The notes beneath the pieces were generated by a model that ran no database searches, was not told the DNA's origin, and was given only the letters and a program-made list of their open reading frames with translations. A stretch of DNA of 64,000 nucleotides. Source: Gnetum montanum (Eukaryota; Streptophyta; Gnetopsida; Gnetales; Gnetaceae). The position numbers and the translations under genes are program-made. Below are positions 22,400 through 33,378 of this stretch, one piece after another. The stretch covers positions 1,335 to 65,334 of the forward strand of contig MNCI01015594.1 in assembly GCA_015680685.1 (NCBI GenBank), given 5' to 3'. Position 1 is the first letter of the stretch. Each line of letters begins with the position of its first letter.

Positions 22400-24470
22400 C
22401 AAGGTTTTATTTGTTAGGATTGCAGAGTTAAATTTTTTTTGCAAAACATTGCCCCATAAGTGTTAATTTTCTTGTAACCCCCACAATTATCTATTTTGCT
22501 CTTATTTATGGCTCATTACGATTGGTTATGACTTCTTAAGAATATTATTTGAGTGTTCTAGCTTCATCATGATTAGTTTTTATTAACAATTTTCAAGTTT
22601 CACTTCATTCTTACCCTTAAAATACCTTATGGGAGTTAGAAATTTTTGAAAATTTGGCTTAAACTTTCCTTACTAGCACCTGCCATGACTAAGATGAACA
22701 CTTCATGATCAAATAGGTTCAAAAAGCACGAAAATGAAAGCACTAACGGTCAAGTTATGGCTTGGGAAAGTTAGGAGGTTAGAGCTTAGATTAGAGAAGG
22801 AAAGTTGAAAAATCTTCCTTGTGTGCAAATAAAAATGATGAAAAATTTGGCTAAGTTCCCATGTATTTATATTTTTTGGCAGACCTAATATCGAGGACTC
22901 GACATCAGGGACCCAATATCGGTGTAGACCTAATATCGGAGCCCAAAAATTTGCACTTTTCATAAGGGTTTGATGGGAAAAAACTATTCTTTTGGATTTC
23001 TGGAAGGTTTTAAGGTTGCTTAGAGGATTTGGATTATAGAGATATGCATATTTTTGTCAAAATTTTGTCATTGGAAATTCATAGAGAAGGAATCTCAAGC
23101 TACAAAAGTTCATAAGATGGATAAGAAGGGTAATGAAGTCATGTAGTGAGAACAGATAGTTTAAATGATATCAGAAATGTTTATTGGCATATGTTGATGT
23201 TTTAAGGTTCAAGATGATGTGGAATTGCTTGACGAGATAAGATGCAACAGTTATACAAGTGGGTCCTCACAAAGCAAGCTCCAACCCTTAATGCCCTTGT
23301 ATAACCACACCTAAAAGTGTCCTTAGGCACTTAAGGAGTTAAATGTAAAGCATACTTGTTTAGCAAAACACACATGTTAGTACCACCAAATTGAAAAATA
23401 ACTCTATGTTAAACAAAACCACAAGTTATGAGTGTTCTTATAGTGAAATGAGATGGTCTTAGCAGGGATTGCACAAATCGAGATGTGAGGCATGTATCTT
23501 ACCATAGGCATAATGAATTCTTATGTTTTATTAGTGGTTAAAGTAATCATTAGCCTTCTATCCAAGATTCAAACCAAGTCCAGACCATTGTCCAATGACA
23601 TCACATCATATCATCTCTTGGAGTGATAGCTATAAGACTCCCATAGTTGCAAGGAGTATTGTCACTTGGTGTATTGTCCAAAGGAGGAGTTTATACATGG
23701 CACTTTATTTATTTTTTAGATTTATGAGAAGTTGCCTACCTTTAGGCATGGATAACATGTCTTTCTAGTGGAATCCCTAGAAATTTAATTTGTGCTCTTT
23801 TATTTTTATTTGTGTCAACTTTTCAAGGAAGCACTTATTTTTCTCTTACTTCCATTTTTCGTTAGATCTACAAGGATATAATACAACCTTAGCAACACGA
23901 TAGAACTCACAAAAATAATCCAAGAAAATCTACATATCCCCTTGATGTCACACCCTTTTCATTCCATCTTGGTTCTTCACTTTTCTATCCAATCATAATG
24001 ATCACAAGTTTATTCTTAGTTGAACGGTGGAAAGAATGTCATTATGTCCATGGTAAGAACATCTTATTAATAGAATGGATGGATGGATGATGTGGGCTCA
24101 CTATTCAAATAATCAGTCCCTTATCACTTGATAACCTAGAAAAATCTTCACCTTATTGAACTACATCTTATTAAAAATCGTAACGTGTCTTATTAAAAAT
24201 CAAAAATTATTTACAAAGGGTTTTAGAAAAAAAAAGTATGAAAGAAATGAAAAAGATAGTAAAAATTGTGAAAAAGTGTAAAGAATGAAAAATGTTAAAA
24301 GAATGGAAAATGTTAAAGAATGTTAAATATTTAAGAAATGAAAAATGTAAAAGAATGAGAAGATATCAAAGAATGTGAAAAGATATAAAAGAATGGAAAA
24401 AAATGTATCAAGAAATAGAAAAAGTGAAAAGAATTGTAAAACAAAAAAATGGAAAAGCACATATTAATTC
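22400..24470 (-). other. Element A conserved noncoding block
   Basis: No coding signal. It shares ordered blocks with C (29050-30390), D (56360-57860) and E (255-2075): AAGTGGGTCCTCACAAAGCA (about 23257), a TTTTCGTTAGATCTACAAGG block (about 23858), a GATGTCACACCC block (about 23945), and a GGGCTCACT block near 24096. Next to it is an A-rich tract of degenerate AAAGAATGGAAAA units (24225-24450), which is T-rich in the sense direction. Confidence 0.7.
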
Positions 24471-24475
24471 TAAAA

Positions 24476-24721
24476 TCAAGGTAAAGTGTCTCCCCCATGA
24501 TTGAACTCATGGGCTAGTGTTCGAAAAATGTTTCCTAGGTCTCCTAGATCGTACACTTTAGGTGATTCACTTATCATCTTTATTGATTTCACTTTTATGT
24601 TATTATCCCATGTGATCTTGATGGTAGTTGAGTTTTGATCGTCTAAGTCTATGTTCTCTTTCCCTTTTGGTGTATGATTATGATTAATTAATTTCATTTT
24701 TGGATCCTTAGTTGAATTCAT
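24476..24721 (-). pseudogene. Element A polyprotein C-terminus (HGGD tail)
   Basis: An open stretch in the sense strand ends E-F-N-H-G-G-D-T-L-P and TGA. The coding GGGGGA overlaps a polypurine-like TCATGGGGGAGA (complement of 24489-24500). The same tail closes the polyproteins of C, D and E. Its presence only about 60 codons after the protease shows that RT to integrase were deleted. Confidence 0.65.
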
Positions 24722-24779
24722 TTTCTAAGAATGGGAATTAATAAATGATTTAGATTTTTCCATGCATATTTTGGACAGT

Positions 24780-25300
24780 TGAAGGTTCTTCGCTAGCGAC
24801 CACGGGGTGTCTTTTGATTTGGTGGCCCTTGCTCTTTCTTTTGCACACTTGTTTTTCATTGTTGTTGTGGACTATTATGGTAATTGTGTTGGTGTTCTGA
24901 ATGATTGGTCCACAACTACCCCTTTTCTCTCAGTAGTAATGCATGGGATTCACTACGTATGTATGGATCCATGCTTATCCTCCTTGGAGATCTCAAAAGG
25001 TAGATCTCTCATACTTAGCTTAGCATCAATTCTGCTAAGCCATGCTCTCCCCATGATAATTGGAAATTCCTTATTAGCTTCTTTCACATTGATTACTAGA
25101 AAGTCTGCTCGATAAGACCACCCATTGATAATGGCCACTACATGATCTATTTGTCCCAAAAGAATGGTGACAAACTGATCTGCAAGCTCCAACTTGATGT
25201 TGCATTCTTTCAATGGTGGCAGGTTCCATGCTTGATATGTTTCATAAGAGATCAAATTTACCCTAAAACCTAAGTCTAATAGAGCTTTTCATGGTAGATT
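24780..25300 (-). pseudogene. Element A aspartic protease
   Basis: Retropepsin-type domain that would process the polyprotein. The sense strand reads ALLDLGFRVNLISYETY (active site D-L-G, as in Athila proteases), AWNLPPLKECNIKLELADQF, GWSYRADFLVINVKE and PIIMGRAWLSRIDAK. A TGA stands just before the active-site strand (near 25302), so it is not expressed as one chain. Confidence 0.8.
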
Positions 25301-25749
25301 TCTAGCTACTCATAGATAAATCAAATGAATTCTTGAATCAATTCTCTTCTTAGGGAGTGGCCTGTCTTTATTTAGCATGTGATTATTTTAGTGAACATGC
25401 CAGTTTGCATGTTTGGATTGGATGATGATAGAAGCTTGTTAGTAGTAAGAGAATTTGTTGTAGGGGAAGTTGGTCTTGATGAAGCTCTAATTATTCTAGC
25501 CTTTTCAAGACTTGTTTTAAAGAAAGGATGTTTCTTTGTTTGGCCCTTAGTGCTGTTGGTATGATCCTATGTTTGTATGTTTACTACCCAGGCAGCTTTC
25601 CTTTGCTGCAGTTGTGATGGCAATTTACCTTGCATAGCAGGTGGTGGCATTGGTGGTAAAGGAGTTGGATGTTGATTTTAAGCATCAGCTATTTGTGAAT
25701 GGATGTACAGGTCTAAGTTGGTCTTTGGTGACATTGATCGATGGTATTC

Positions 25750-27200
25750 TAATGGATAATACTATGGAGTTTAAATAGTTGCATTTTTTGGTGATATTGG
25801 ATGTTGGACATAGTATCCATAAGGATCAGGTTGCTGATATGAATACTGTTAGCATGGTGGTGGGATGGCCCATGATTAAGTCTATTTCCATTACTAATGG
25901 TACTACTCCTATGGCTATGAGAAGGCTCCACTAGGATAATACATTGATTGGAGATTTTTTCGGTAGTTACCTTGAGGGTAAGGTAACAGTTTGGGTATCT
26001 ATTTTTGAATAAATCTGGGGTTAAGTGCGTATGCTTCCATTTCTTGTAGATGTGCCATGATTGGATAACATCCCTTAGGATGTTCATACTAACACACAAT
26101 GCAACCTTCCTCATGTGTGGAGCTGGTGTCTGAGCACTTAGCCATTGGAGAAACTTTACCTTCCTGTCCAAAATCTTTCTTTTTCCTCTTATCTTTGCAT
26201 TTTCCAAAGGCTTGCTTGGTTTTTTCCTCCATAATCTTCAATGCAGTTGCAAATTTTTCATCAACAGAATCCGACATTTTCTCTTGGTTGTGATGTCATT
26301 TATAGATTTCTAGATTGGTAGAGTCTTTTTCTAGATAGCCTGATCCAAGGTTTCCTCCTCTTGTGTATCGTAACTTGTGCATCTCTTTTCTGAATTGATG
26401 GATCTTTATTATACCCTTCAACCAATTCCCTCTTTCTTAGGTCACCTTTCTCCTTTATCACTTGATTAATTAGTATTTGGATGTAATGGATGGCCAATTC
26501 TGATAACTTGCATTGGGCATAAACCTTAAGCATCTCTTTGGTTGTGCTCCGTAGCCCATTGACAATGTGCCTAAGCTATTCCCTTGGTGAAAATCCATGG
26601 CTTGGACATCTATACAATAGTGTATAGTATCTACCCATTACTGCATCAAGGGTCTCATGAGTCCCTTACTTCCATCCCTGGATTTTTTTTCTTAAGTTAG
26701 ACACTCATGAATAAGTTTGGTATTTATTATTGAAGAGTTTGAGCATGGTACTCTAGCATCTGATTGATTCAAGTTCCAATGACATGTACCAAATCTCCAC
26801 CTCCTTCACAAGTTTTTTGGAAAATAACTTCAATTTTTTCCACTCACTTTTTATGGTTTGTAGGATGTAGGCATTGTGGAAAGCTTGAAGGTGATGTTGT
26901 GGATAAGCATTATAGCCACCTTCAAATCTAGGCATGTTGTTCATCTTTAGCTATTTGATTTGGCTATCCTTCACATGCATAGTTGGAATGTGGACAGCTT
27001 CCTAAATGTTTATTATGCTTTAGGTTGTCATGAGGGGTTCATCATCATCGTTAAGTTCATATGCTCTATTGTAGTAGTGACTCCTTCTATGCTCATACAT
27101 TTCTTGATCCTCTCTTAGATTCCTTTGTCTCTTTCATTCATATTCTTCATCTTCTATATTAAAGTGTCTTGAATATCAATCATGATGGTCATAAGTCCTT
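25750..27200 (-). pseudogene. Element A gag
   Basis: Degenerate Athila-like gag in several frames and with stops. The capsid start MPRFEGGYNAYPQHHLQAFH is at about 26938-26879, followed by a KKLKLFSKKLV and WYMSLELESI segment. A later stretch (about 26060-26110) holds the cysteine motif C-x-Y-E-H-P-K-G-C-Y-P-I in the place of a zinc knuckle. It parallels the better-kept gag of element C. Confidence 0.7.
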
Positions 27201-27305
27201 CTTTCTTCCCTATCACTAGGGTTATTAAAAAGATTAAGATTTTGACTTTGGATTTCTAATACAACAAATTTTGGAAAATCAATTACTAAGCATACATTGA
27301 CTTGT

Positions 27306-27323
27306 CCCTAGCAACAACACCCA
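27306..27323 (-). other. Primer binding site of element A (tRNA-Asp type, decayed)
   Basis: Directly inside the 5' LTR (27324), the plus strand reads CCCTAGCAACAACACCCA. It differs from the tRNA-Asp 3' end TCCCCGGCAACGGCGCCA mostly by C-to-T and G-to-A changes. In element C the site is nearly perfect, which supports this reading. Confidence 0.65.
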
Positions 27324-27670
27324 TGATGAGCAGTGAAGTAGTCCAACATCCAACCATCTGAGATATGCGTGTTCATGCATAGCCCTATCAAATTCCATAG
27401 ATAAGGCAATGTGATTATGCTAGTAGTTGGTTTGAGTTCATGATCGTTGTCTTCCCATGTAAGCTAGTAAAATCAATGCATATGGTTTAACTCATAGTTA
27501 AGTGTATGATAACTAATGTTTCTTTGGCCATTTTACTCCTAGTAAACATCAGGTAAATAAAATAGGTTTCTATGTCTAAGTAAACAACAAATGAATATAG
27601 TCTAACCTAGGTGATAGACATTCATTCTTGACTTTCCACACATGTCTTGGACATATGTAATTGTTACTGG
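27324..27670 (-). repeat. 5' LTR of element A, internal-side piece
   Basis: This is the 3' part (U5 side) of A's 5' LTR, cut by element C at TTACTGG. It starts TGATGAGCAGTG at 27324. It matches 10228-10580 of the other LTR. Confidence 0.85.
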
Positions 27671-28438
27671 TGATGAGCGACGAGGTACCCCTACGCCCAA
27701 CCATACGAATATGAGTGTTCATGTGTGATCCGGTTGAACTCTGCGAACAGGCTAGTTGTGGTATCTAGATCATTACACATTGATCGTAGTTTGCTGTCTT
27801 CCCACCTGGACTAGTATTTGCTTTGTCATGTATGGTTTAGTCTAAAGTGAGGCATATGATGTGATCCTAAACTAATGCTACTCCTAGAGAAAATGGAAGA
27901 TAATATTGATTAAAATAATGAGTAATAGGAAATGAATCTAAGCTAGCCTAAGTGCGATGAGCATCCATTCCTTAATCATTCGTACACATCTTGGACCTCG
28001 TGCATGACTACTACTAGGATTACCAAGCACAGATCCTAGGTATGCTACTGGGTTTCCAAGTAGTCACACTTAAATGCTCATGATTAAGTCGTACTCATTC
28101 CGTGTTACTAGGAGATAAGGGTGGAGAGATATTAACNNNNNNNNNNNNNNNNNNNNNNNNNNNNNNNNNNNNNNNNNNNNNNNNNNNNNNNNNNNNNNNN
28201 NNNNNNNNNNNNNNNNNNNNNNNNNNNNNNNNNNNNNNNNNNNNNNNNNNNNNNNNNNNNNNNNNNNNNNNNNNNNNNNNNNNNNNNNNNNNNNNNNNNN
28301 NNNNNNNNNNNNNNNNNNNNNNNNNNNNNNNNNNCTCTTATTTATAGGCCAGGATAGGTGGCTGTGTAAACGGGGGCCTGTCGACGCGGCCGCGTATACA
28401 CGGCCCCGTCGATGCATCGACTTAATGACACTTCATCA
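27671..28438 (-). repeat. 3' LTR of element C with a 198-bp N gap
   Basis: TGATGAGCGACGAGG to CTTCATCA. N runs from 28137 to 28334. The intact copy has about 260 bp between the same flanks, so the gap is slightly undersized. The U3 end (28370-28425) carries GTCGACGCGGCCGCG-type palindromes. The sense-strand TATA box is the complement of about 28337-28346. Confidence 0.92.
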
Positions 28439-28450
28439 TACCCCCATGAC
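28439..28450 (-). other. 3' polypurine tract of element C
   Basis: On the sense strand GTCATGGGGGTA touches the LTR. The same sequence stands before the 3' LTRs of D (55969-55980) and E (2102-2113). It is preceded in all of them by a conserved GAGGA-GAGTTTT block. Confidence 0.8.
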
Positions 28451-28599
28451 TGAGTAAAAACTCGTCCTCGAGTCAAAGTGAGGAACAAGCACAATTGAAT
28501 ACATAGTGGATAGGTTTGGGATTATTGGCTAATTAGAAATTTATTCATGCCGCAGTGGAGAATTAAACAAAATTTGGACACAGACACAAAAGATAAAAC

Positions 28600-29045
28600 T
28601 TGCGGAACTCATGGGATTCTCGATAGTGGTGGCTCCTCCATGGGTGCCTTTCCTTTGTCCTGTGCATCAGGCCTTTGAGATTGATACCATTGAAGAAGCA
28701 CCTGACATTTATCCTCTTCTATTTGAGGATTATGAGCCGTCCATGTTGATGTTCCAATGTTTGATGGAGTCGGCATTTGTCATGAACACGGTAGCTGCGG
28801 GAACACTTGATTGGCCAGGACATGTCGTGCTGCAAATAGCCATCGTTCCTCTTCATAGGCTTGGGACCTGACCTCTCCTCCCTTTGCTTGGATAGATTAT
28901 GTAGTAACAGGAGTTTCATGATGGATGCTGAATGATTGCCTTCTACTCTGCATGTTCTGCATGAGGTCCTTGGCCTCTGCCTCCCCCAGGTCGTTCAGTT
29001 GTACCTTGAGAAGGTTCTCCTTGTTGTTTTCTTTTAGGGGCCATC
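28600..29045 (-). pseudogene. Element C third-ORF remnant
   Basis: On the sense strand a frame starts at about 29043 with MAPKRKQQGEPSQGTTERPG and soon meets stops. It corresponds in place and in its basic, Gly-rich start to the third ORF of element A. Here it is cut to about 0.4 kb. The plus-strand ORF at 28611-28871 is its shadow. Confidence 0.5.
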
Positions 29046-29049
29046 TATA

Positions 29050-30390
29050 ATCACACAAAGATCAATTGTTAGTAAGGTTATTGAAAAAAGAATTCAATGA
29101 TTTCATACCTTACTCATTGCCTTTAATAAATGTTGCATTCTTTACTTAGTGTGATTTTAAAGTTAGAGATTTTTCAAGGAAGTTGCCCTAAAATTTTAAT
29201 GTTAGACTTGGTTTTGAGGAACATTTGATAAAATAATGACAAAGGAAAGAATAGATTTGACAATGAAATACTCGGAGGGTATAAGATGATGTGGTGGTGT
29301 GCAACAAGTACAAATTACAAAAGTCACACAAGTGGGTCCTCCCCAAAGCAGGTTCCAACCTATATGCCCTTGCGTAACCACACCTTAAGATGTCCAGAGG
29401 CATTAGAAGGGTTAAATGTAATCTATACCAATGCAACAAAACACACACATGTTGATACCACCGTGATGAGGTATGAATTCAATGCTACACAAGACATGAA
29501 TCACAAATACATGAATAGCGAGATGGGATGAATCTAAGAAGGGATTGCAGAGATTGGGACATGAGGTAATTGAATCAGGGCATAATGAACCTTGAGTGTA
29601 AAGCATGATTAACGTGTCATTTAACCCGTCATTCCAAGATCAGGACCAAGTCCATCCTTCTGAGTAGTGACATTGCATTGTTTCATCCCATGATGAACAA
29701 CTATGAGAGTACTATAACAACAAGGCGTATGATCACTTGGTGTTTTATTCAAGGGAGGAGTGACTTTTGTTTTATGGCACTTTGTTTTTCTTTTTTCTTT
29801 TCTCTTTCTTCTTCTTTCTTTTGAATACTGAATCCAGAGAAGTCACCAACCTTCAATCATGGGTGCATGTCTTTCTAGTGGAACCCCCTAGAACATCATT
29901 GGATTTTTGAGTGCCCTTTTGATTACCCTTACTCCCATTTTTCGTTAGATCTACAAGGATCTTAGTACAACCACATTGCATGATAACTTCCACAGACGTC
30001 ACCAAAGAGAATCCGCAAGTCCCCTTGATGTCACACCCTAATCATTCCCTCTTGGTCCATCCTTCTTCATTCTGGGTACAATGAACATAAGATTAATTTT
30101 AAGTTCAAAAATGTCAAGAATATCACTATACCCTCGAATAGAACCTCTTATTTGTAGAATGGACGAGTGGGTGTAATGGGCTCATTGTCCAAATAATTGA
30201 TCGTCGAGACTCGATAACATAGAACACACCTCAACCAACAAGCCACATGAGTATTTTATTCATGGATGAGATTATTCATAAAAAGATAAAAAGACAGAAA
30301 GATAAACCAATAAATTAAAAGGGTGAAAAACTGGAAAACAAAAAGTTGAAAAATTAAAGAAACAAAAAAACATTTATTAATTCTGTGTTG
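29050..30390 (-). other. Element C conserved noncoding block
   Basis: Carries the family landmarks AGTGGGTCCTCCCCAAAGCA (29331-29350), the TTTTCGTTAGATCTACAAGG block (about 29938), the GATGTCACACCC block (about 30028) and an A-rich tract (30275-30370). There is no coding signal. Confidence 0.7.
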
Positions 30391-32388
30391 TTAGAATGGA
30401 GGATACCCCCCATAACTAAACGGTTGAGCATGGCTAGAATTAATAAATGGAAGGTGGGGATCCTTGCATGTTGAAAATATTGGGACCTGGTCATACTTAC
30501 CCCATTGGGGTTCACACACTTGATTAGAGTTGACATAGTAGGACGAGTTATAAGATGTGGTTAATTTATAAGGAGTTGACCCACTATGGTATTTGTGACC
30601 GTAAGATGGTATGCAAGGATTAACATGTCTCCCCATGTGGCAATATTCATTGGGCCCCATGGGTGTTGGAGTATTGAGTGGTGGCCTTGATAAGGTAACA
30701 TGAGGCGTTGGGTTCGAAGAGGAAGATGCACCACAGTGTTGGATTTGTGCTGAGTTGGTGGATGCAGTGGTTTCTGAACTATGGTGTCCCTTTCGATGAT
30801 CATGTCTAAAGAAGGGATGCCTTCGATGTTGTGAAGGACCTCCACTGCTGTTGACAGTAGCAGCACAAGTAAAGTTTGCGGGTTCGTGCTATGGTGCGAA
30901 ATCTTCTGGCATAGCTGGCGGTGATGTAGAAGGAGGTGAAGTATGAGAATATTGAGGTTGAGGAGAAGTGTAAGGCACATGAGGTGGTGATCTTGTTGGA
31001 GAGGACATGGGTGGATAATACTTGGGAGAATGATAACGATGAGGTGAGGTAGAGGATGCTGATCCCATTGGAGAGATAGGGTGTTGAACATAATAAGCAT
31101 TTGGTGCTACGACATACAAAGGATATGGTCCAGTTGGTGGTGGCCTCCCCCACGACTGAGGTTTTTGCCACTGTGGTTGGACACAGTACGTTTGTACGAA
31201 CTCTGGATGTAACATTTCTCCCCAATGCTCATGTAAATGTGACAAGATTGGACATTGGCCTTTGGGGTTATTGTACAGATAGACGTTACATTGATACGTA
31301 TGATTGGCAGTTGAGTTCTTATCCCTATTCTCTTCTGCCCTTTGTTTCGATTGTCGCGTGGTGTCCTGTCCTGTTTCTCGATTTGGCATAGTTTTTCCTT
31401 TAATAATGTTGGCATATTCTCCACATATTTTATGTACCCAGTCCATCATATTATTGATCTTTGCCTCAATTTCATCTAGTGATTGTAGGATTGGCAAAAA
31501 TGATTCCACCTCCTTGAAGTGAGTTGATTTCTCCTCTTCATGATCATGGACCCTTGTTGAGTTGAGATTTTGGTCTTGTTGGGAACCTTCAACATTCTCC
31601 CATTTAGTTATTTCTCCTTCTTCTTTTGCTATCCACTTAATAAGCTCCTAGAGTTGATGGGTTCGTAGCTCATATAGTTGACCTCGGGTGTACATCCCTA
31701 GCGTCTCCCTTGTTTCATTACGGAGTCCATCTATGATATGGTACATTAGCCTCTCCTCGGAGAACCCATGGCTTGGGCAGTTGTTTAACAGTACATAATA
31801 TCTTTCTAAGGTCATGTCTAAGGGTTCATGTTGCGCTTGTTTCCATTCTTGGATTTGTCTCCTCAAGGCTGACACTCTCGCATAGGTTTGATATCTTTCA
31901 TTGAAAAATTCTACCATTGTTGGCCAACGTTGAATTGATTTCATTTTTAATGACCTATACCATACTTTTACTTGGCCAACGAGTGTCAGAGGAAAGAGCT
32001 TAATTTTTTTCCACCCATTATCAATATTGTTCCATGTACAGGCATCGTAGAAGGCTTGTAAATGTTGTTGTGGATCTAAATCATAGCCACCTGAAAACTT
32101 GGGAAAGTTGTTTAAATTAAGCATGGGTAGACAACTTTCCTTACGATGTCTACGGGCTATTCGAAAAGCCTCCTATATTTCTATTAAGCTCGTAGTGGCT
32201 AGTAGGGATTCATCGTCATCGGGTAGGTTATGCTTTTGTGCATTGGGAAGATGTTTTCTTTGTTTATGTTTATAAGAAACCCCCACTTCAGGTTGCGTAC
32301 TCCAATCTTCATTGTCATAATATTCGTTGGTTCTCCAATGAATTGCCTCACTAGATGTGGCATTATTATAGTCTTGTAGGAGAGACAT
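30391..32388 (-). pseudogene. Element C gag polyprotein, one frame with three TAG stops
   Basis: The sense frame runs 666 codons from ATG 32388 to TAA at 30391, without frameshift. It is interrupted only by TAG codons near 32173, 31646 and 30886. The capsid region (32124-31648) reads NFPKFSGGYDLDPQQHLQAF, the KIKLFPLTLVGQVKVWYRSL helix and CPSHGFSEERLMYHIIDGL, as in Athila gags. A motif C-N-V-Y-L-Y-N-N-P-K-G-Q-C-P-I follows near 31275. A long Pro/Ser/His/Tyr-rich tail comes next, ending P-F-S-Y-G-G-Y-P-P-F, the counterpart of the HGGD tail of the relatives. It would form the particle shell. No enzyme domains are present. Confidence 0.82.
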
Positions 32389-32513
32389 GGTTGTAAAACT
32401 GTGTGTGAATTTAGATGTGACTTTTTTTTATAATTTTTTCCTGCTAAAAGATGTATCGTTAATTTCTATACAGTGACCTTGTATGATATAACTAATCTAG
32501 ATATCTAACACCA

Positions 32514-32531
32514 TCCCCGGCAACGACGCCA
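32514..32531 (-). other. Primer binding site of element C (tRNA-Asp)
   Basis: Sense strand TGGCGTCGTTGCCGGGGA lies one base inside the 5' LTR. It matches the complement of the plant tRNA-Asp(GTC) 3' end with one mismatch (T for C at position 6). This is the primer known for several Athila/Tat-type elements. Confidence 0.9.
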
Positions 32532-32532
32532 A

Positions 32533-33373
32533 TGATGAGCGACGAGGTACCCCTACGCCCAACCATACGAATACGAGCATTCACGCACGATTTGGTCGAA
32601 CTCCGCGGACAGGCTAGTTGTGGTATCTAGATCATTACACGTTGATCGCAGTTCACTGTCTTCCCACCTGGACTAGTATTTGCCTTGTCACATATGGTTT
32701 AGTCCAGAGTGAGGTGTATGATGTGATCCTAAACTAATGCTACTCCTAGAGACAATGGAAGATAATATTGATTAAACTAATGAGTAATAGGAAATGAATC
32801 TAAGCTAGCCTAAGTGCGATGAGCATCTGTTCCTTAATCATCCGTACACATCTTGGACCTCATGCATGACTACTACTAGGATTACCAAGCGCAAATCCTA
32901 GGTACGCTACTGGGTTGCCAAGTAGTCACACTTAACTGCTTGTGATTAAGTCGTACTCATTCCGCATTTAACAACAGGAATAGTAAATGATGATAAATAA
33001 ATATTAACTAAGAAAGCAATAAATAACAAAAACTATTAACAATTAAATTAAACAATTAAACTAAGTGAATGCTGCAATGATGAAGTAATCTCGATCTTTA
33101 TTGCCGATCATGTGCGTGTCCAAGTACGTCACACTCGAATAAAGGTTCTGTACAATTACATGCATCACACTGCGGGCATGCACTAGGAAAATAATCTAAC
33201 TTCTACGGAAACAAACTGAAAGAGTCTAGCTACAAATGATAAAAATATGTCTAAATGAGGTGGAGGGCCCTCTTATTTATAGGCTAGGATAGGTGGCTGC
33301 ATAAACAGGGGCCTATCGACACGGCCGCGTAGACGCGACCCTGTCGATGCATCAACTTAATGACACTTCATCA
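32533..33373 (-). repeat. 5' LTR of element C
   Basis: 841 bp. In the sense direction it runs: TGATGAAGTG start (33373), palindrome-rich U3 with GTCGA/CGCGGCCG motifs (33300-33355), TATA box (complement of about 33272-33282), AATAAA signal (complement of 33097-33102), then about 560 bp of U5 ending CTCATCA (32533). U3 before the TATA box is only about 90 bp. Confidence 0.95.
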
Positions 33374-33378
33374 ACTGG

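Larger units (their letters stand above)
27671..33373 (-). mobile_element. Element C: gag-only Athila-like retrotransposon
   Basis: A complete 5.7-kb minus-strand element inserted in A's 5' LTR. LTRs are 27671-28438 (3' LTR, with a gap) and 32533-33373 (5' LTR, 841 bp). The exact target duplication ACTGG is at 27666-27670 and 33374-33378. It has a tRNA-Asp primer site, one long gag frame ending in the family C-terminus, the conserved noncoding block, a remnant of the third ORF and a 3' PPT. Protease, RT and integrase are absent. The two LTRs differ at dozens of sites, mostly transitions, so the insertion is not recent. Confidence 0.95.

Noticed and set aside
24807-25115. 102-codon plus-strand ORF
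   Set aside because: Shadow of the element A protease on the minus strand, which has recognisable motifs.
28070-28417. ORFs spanning the N run
   Set aside because: They are artefacts of undetermined bases in the LTR of element C.
31101-31391. 96-codon plus-strand ORF
   Set aside because: Shadow of the element C gag frame on the opposite strand.
32514-32531. Possible tRNA-Asp gene fragment
   Set aside because: Only the 18 bases of the tRNA 3' end are present, next to an LTR, as expected for a primer binding site.
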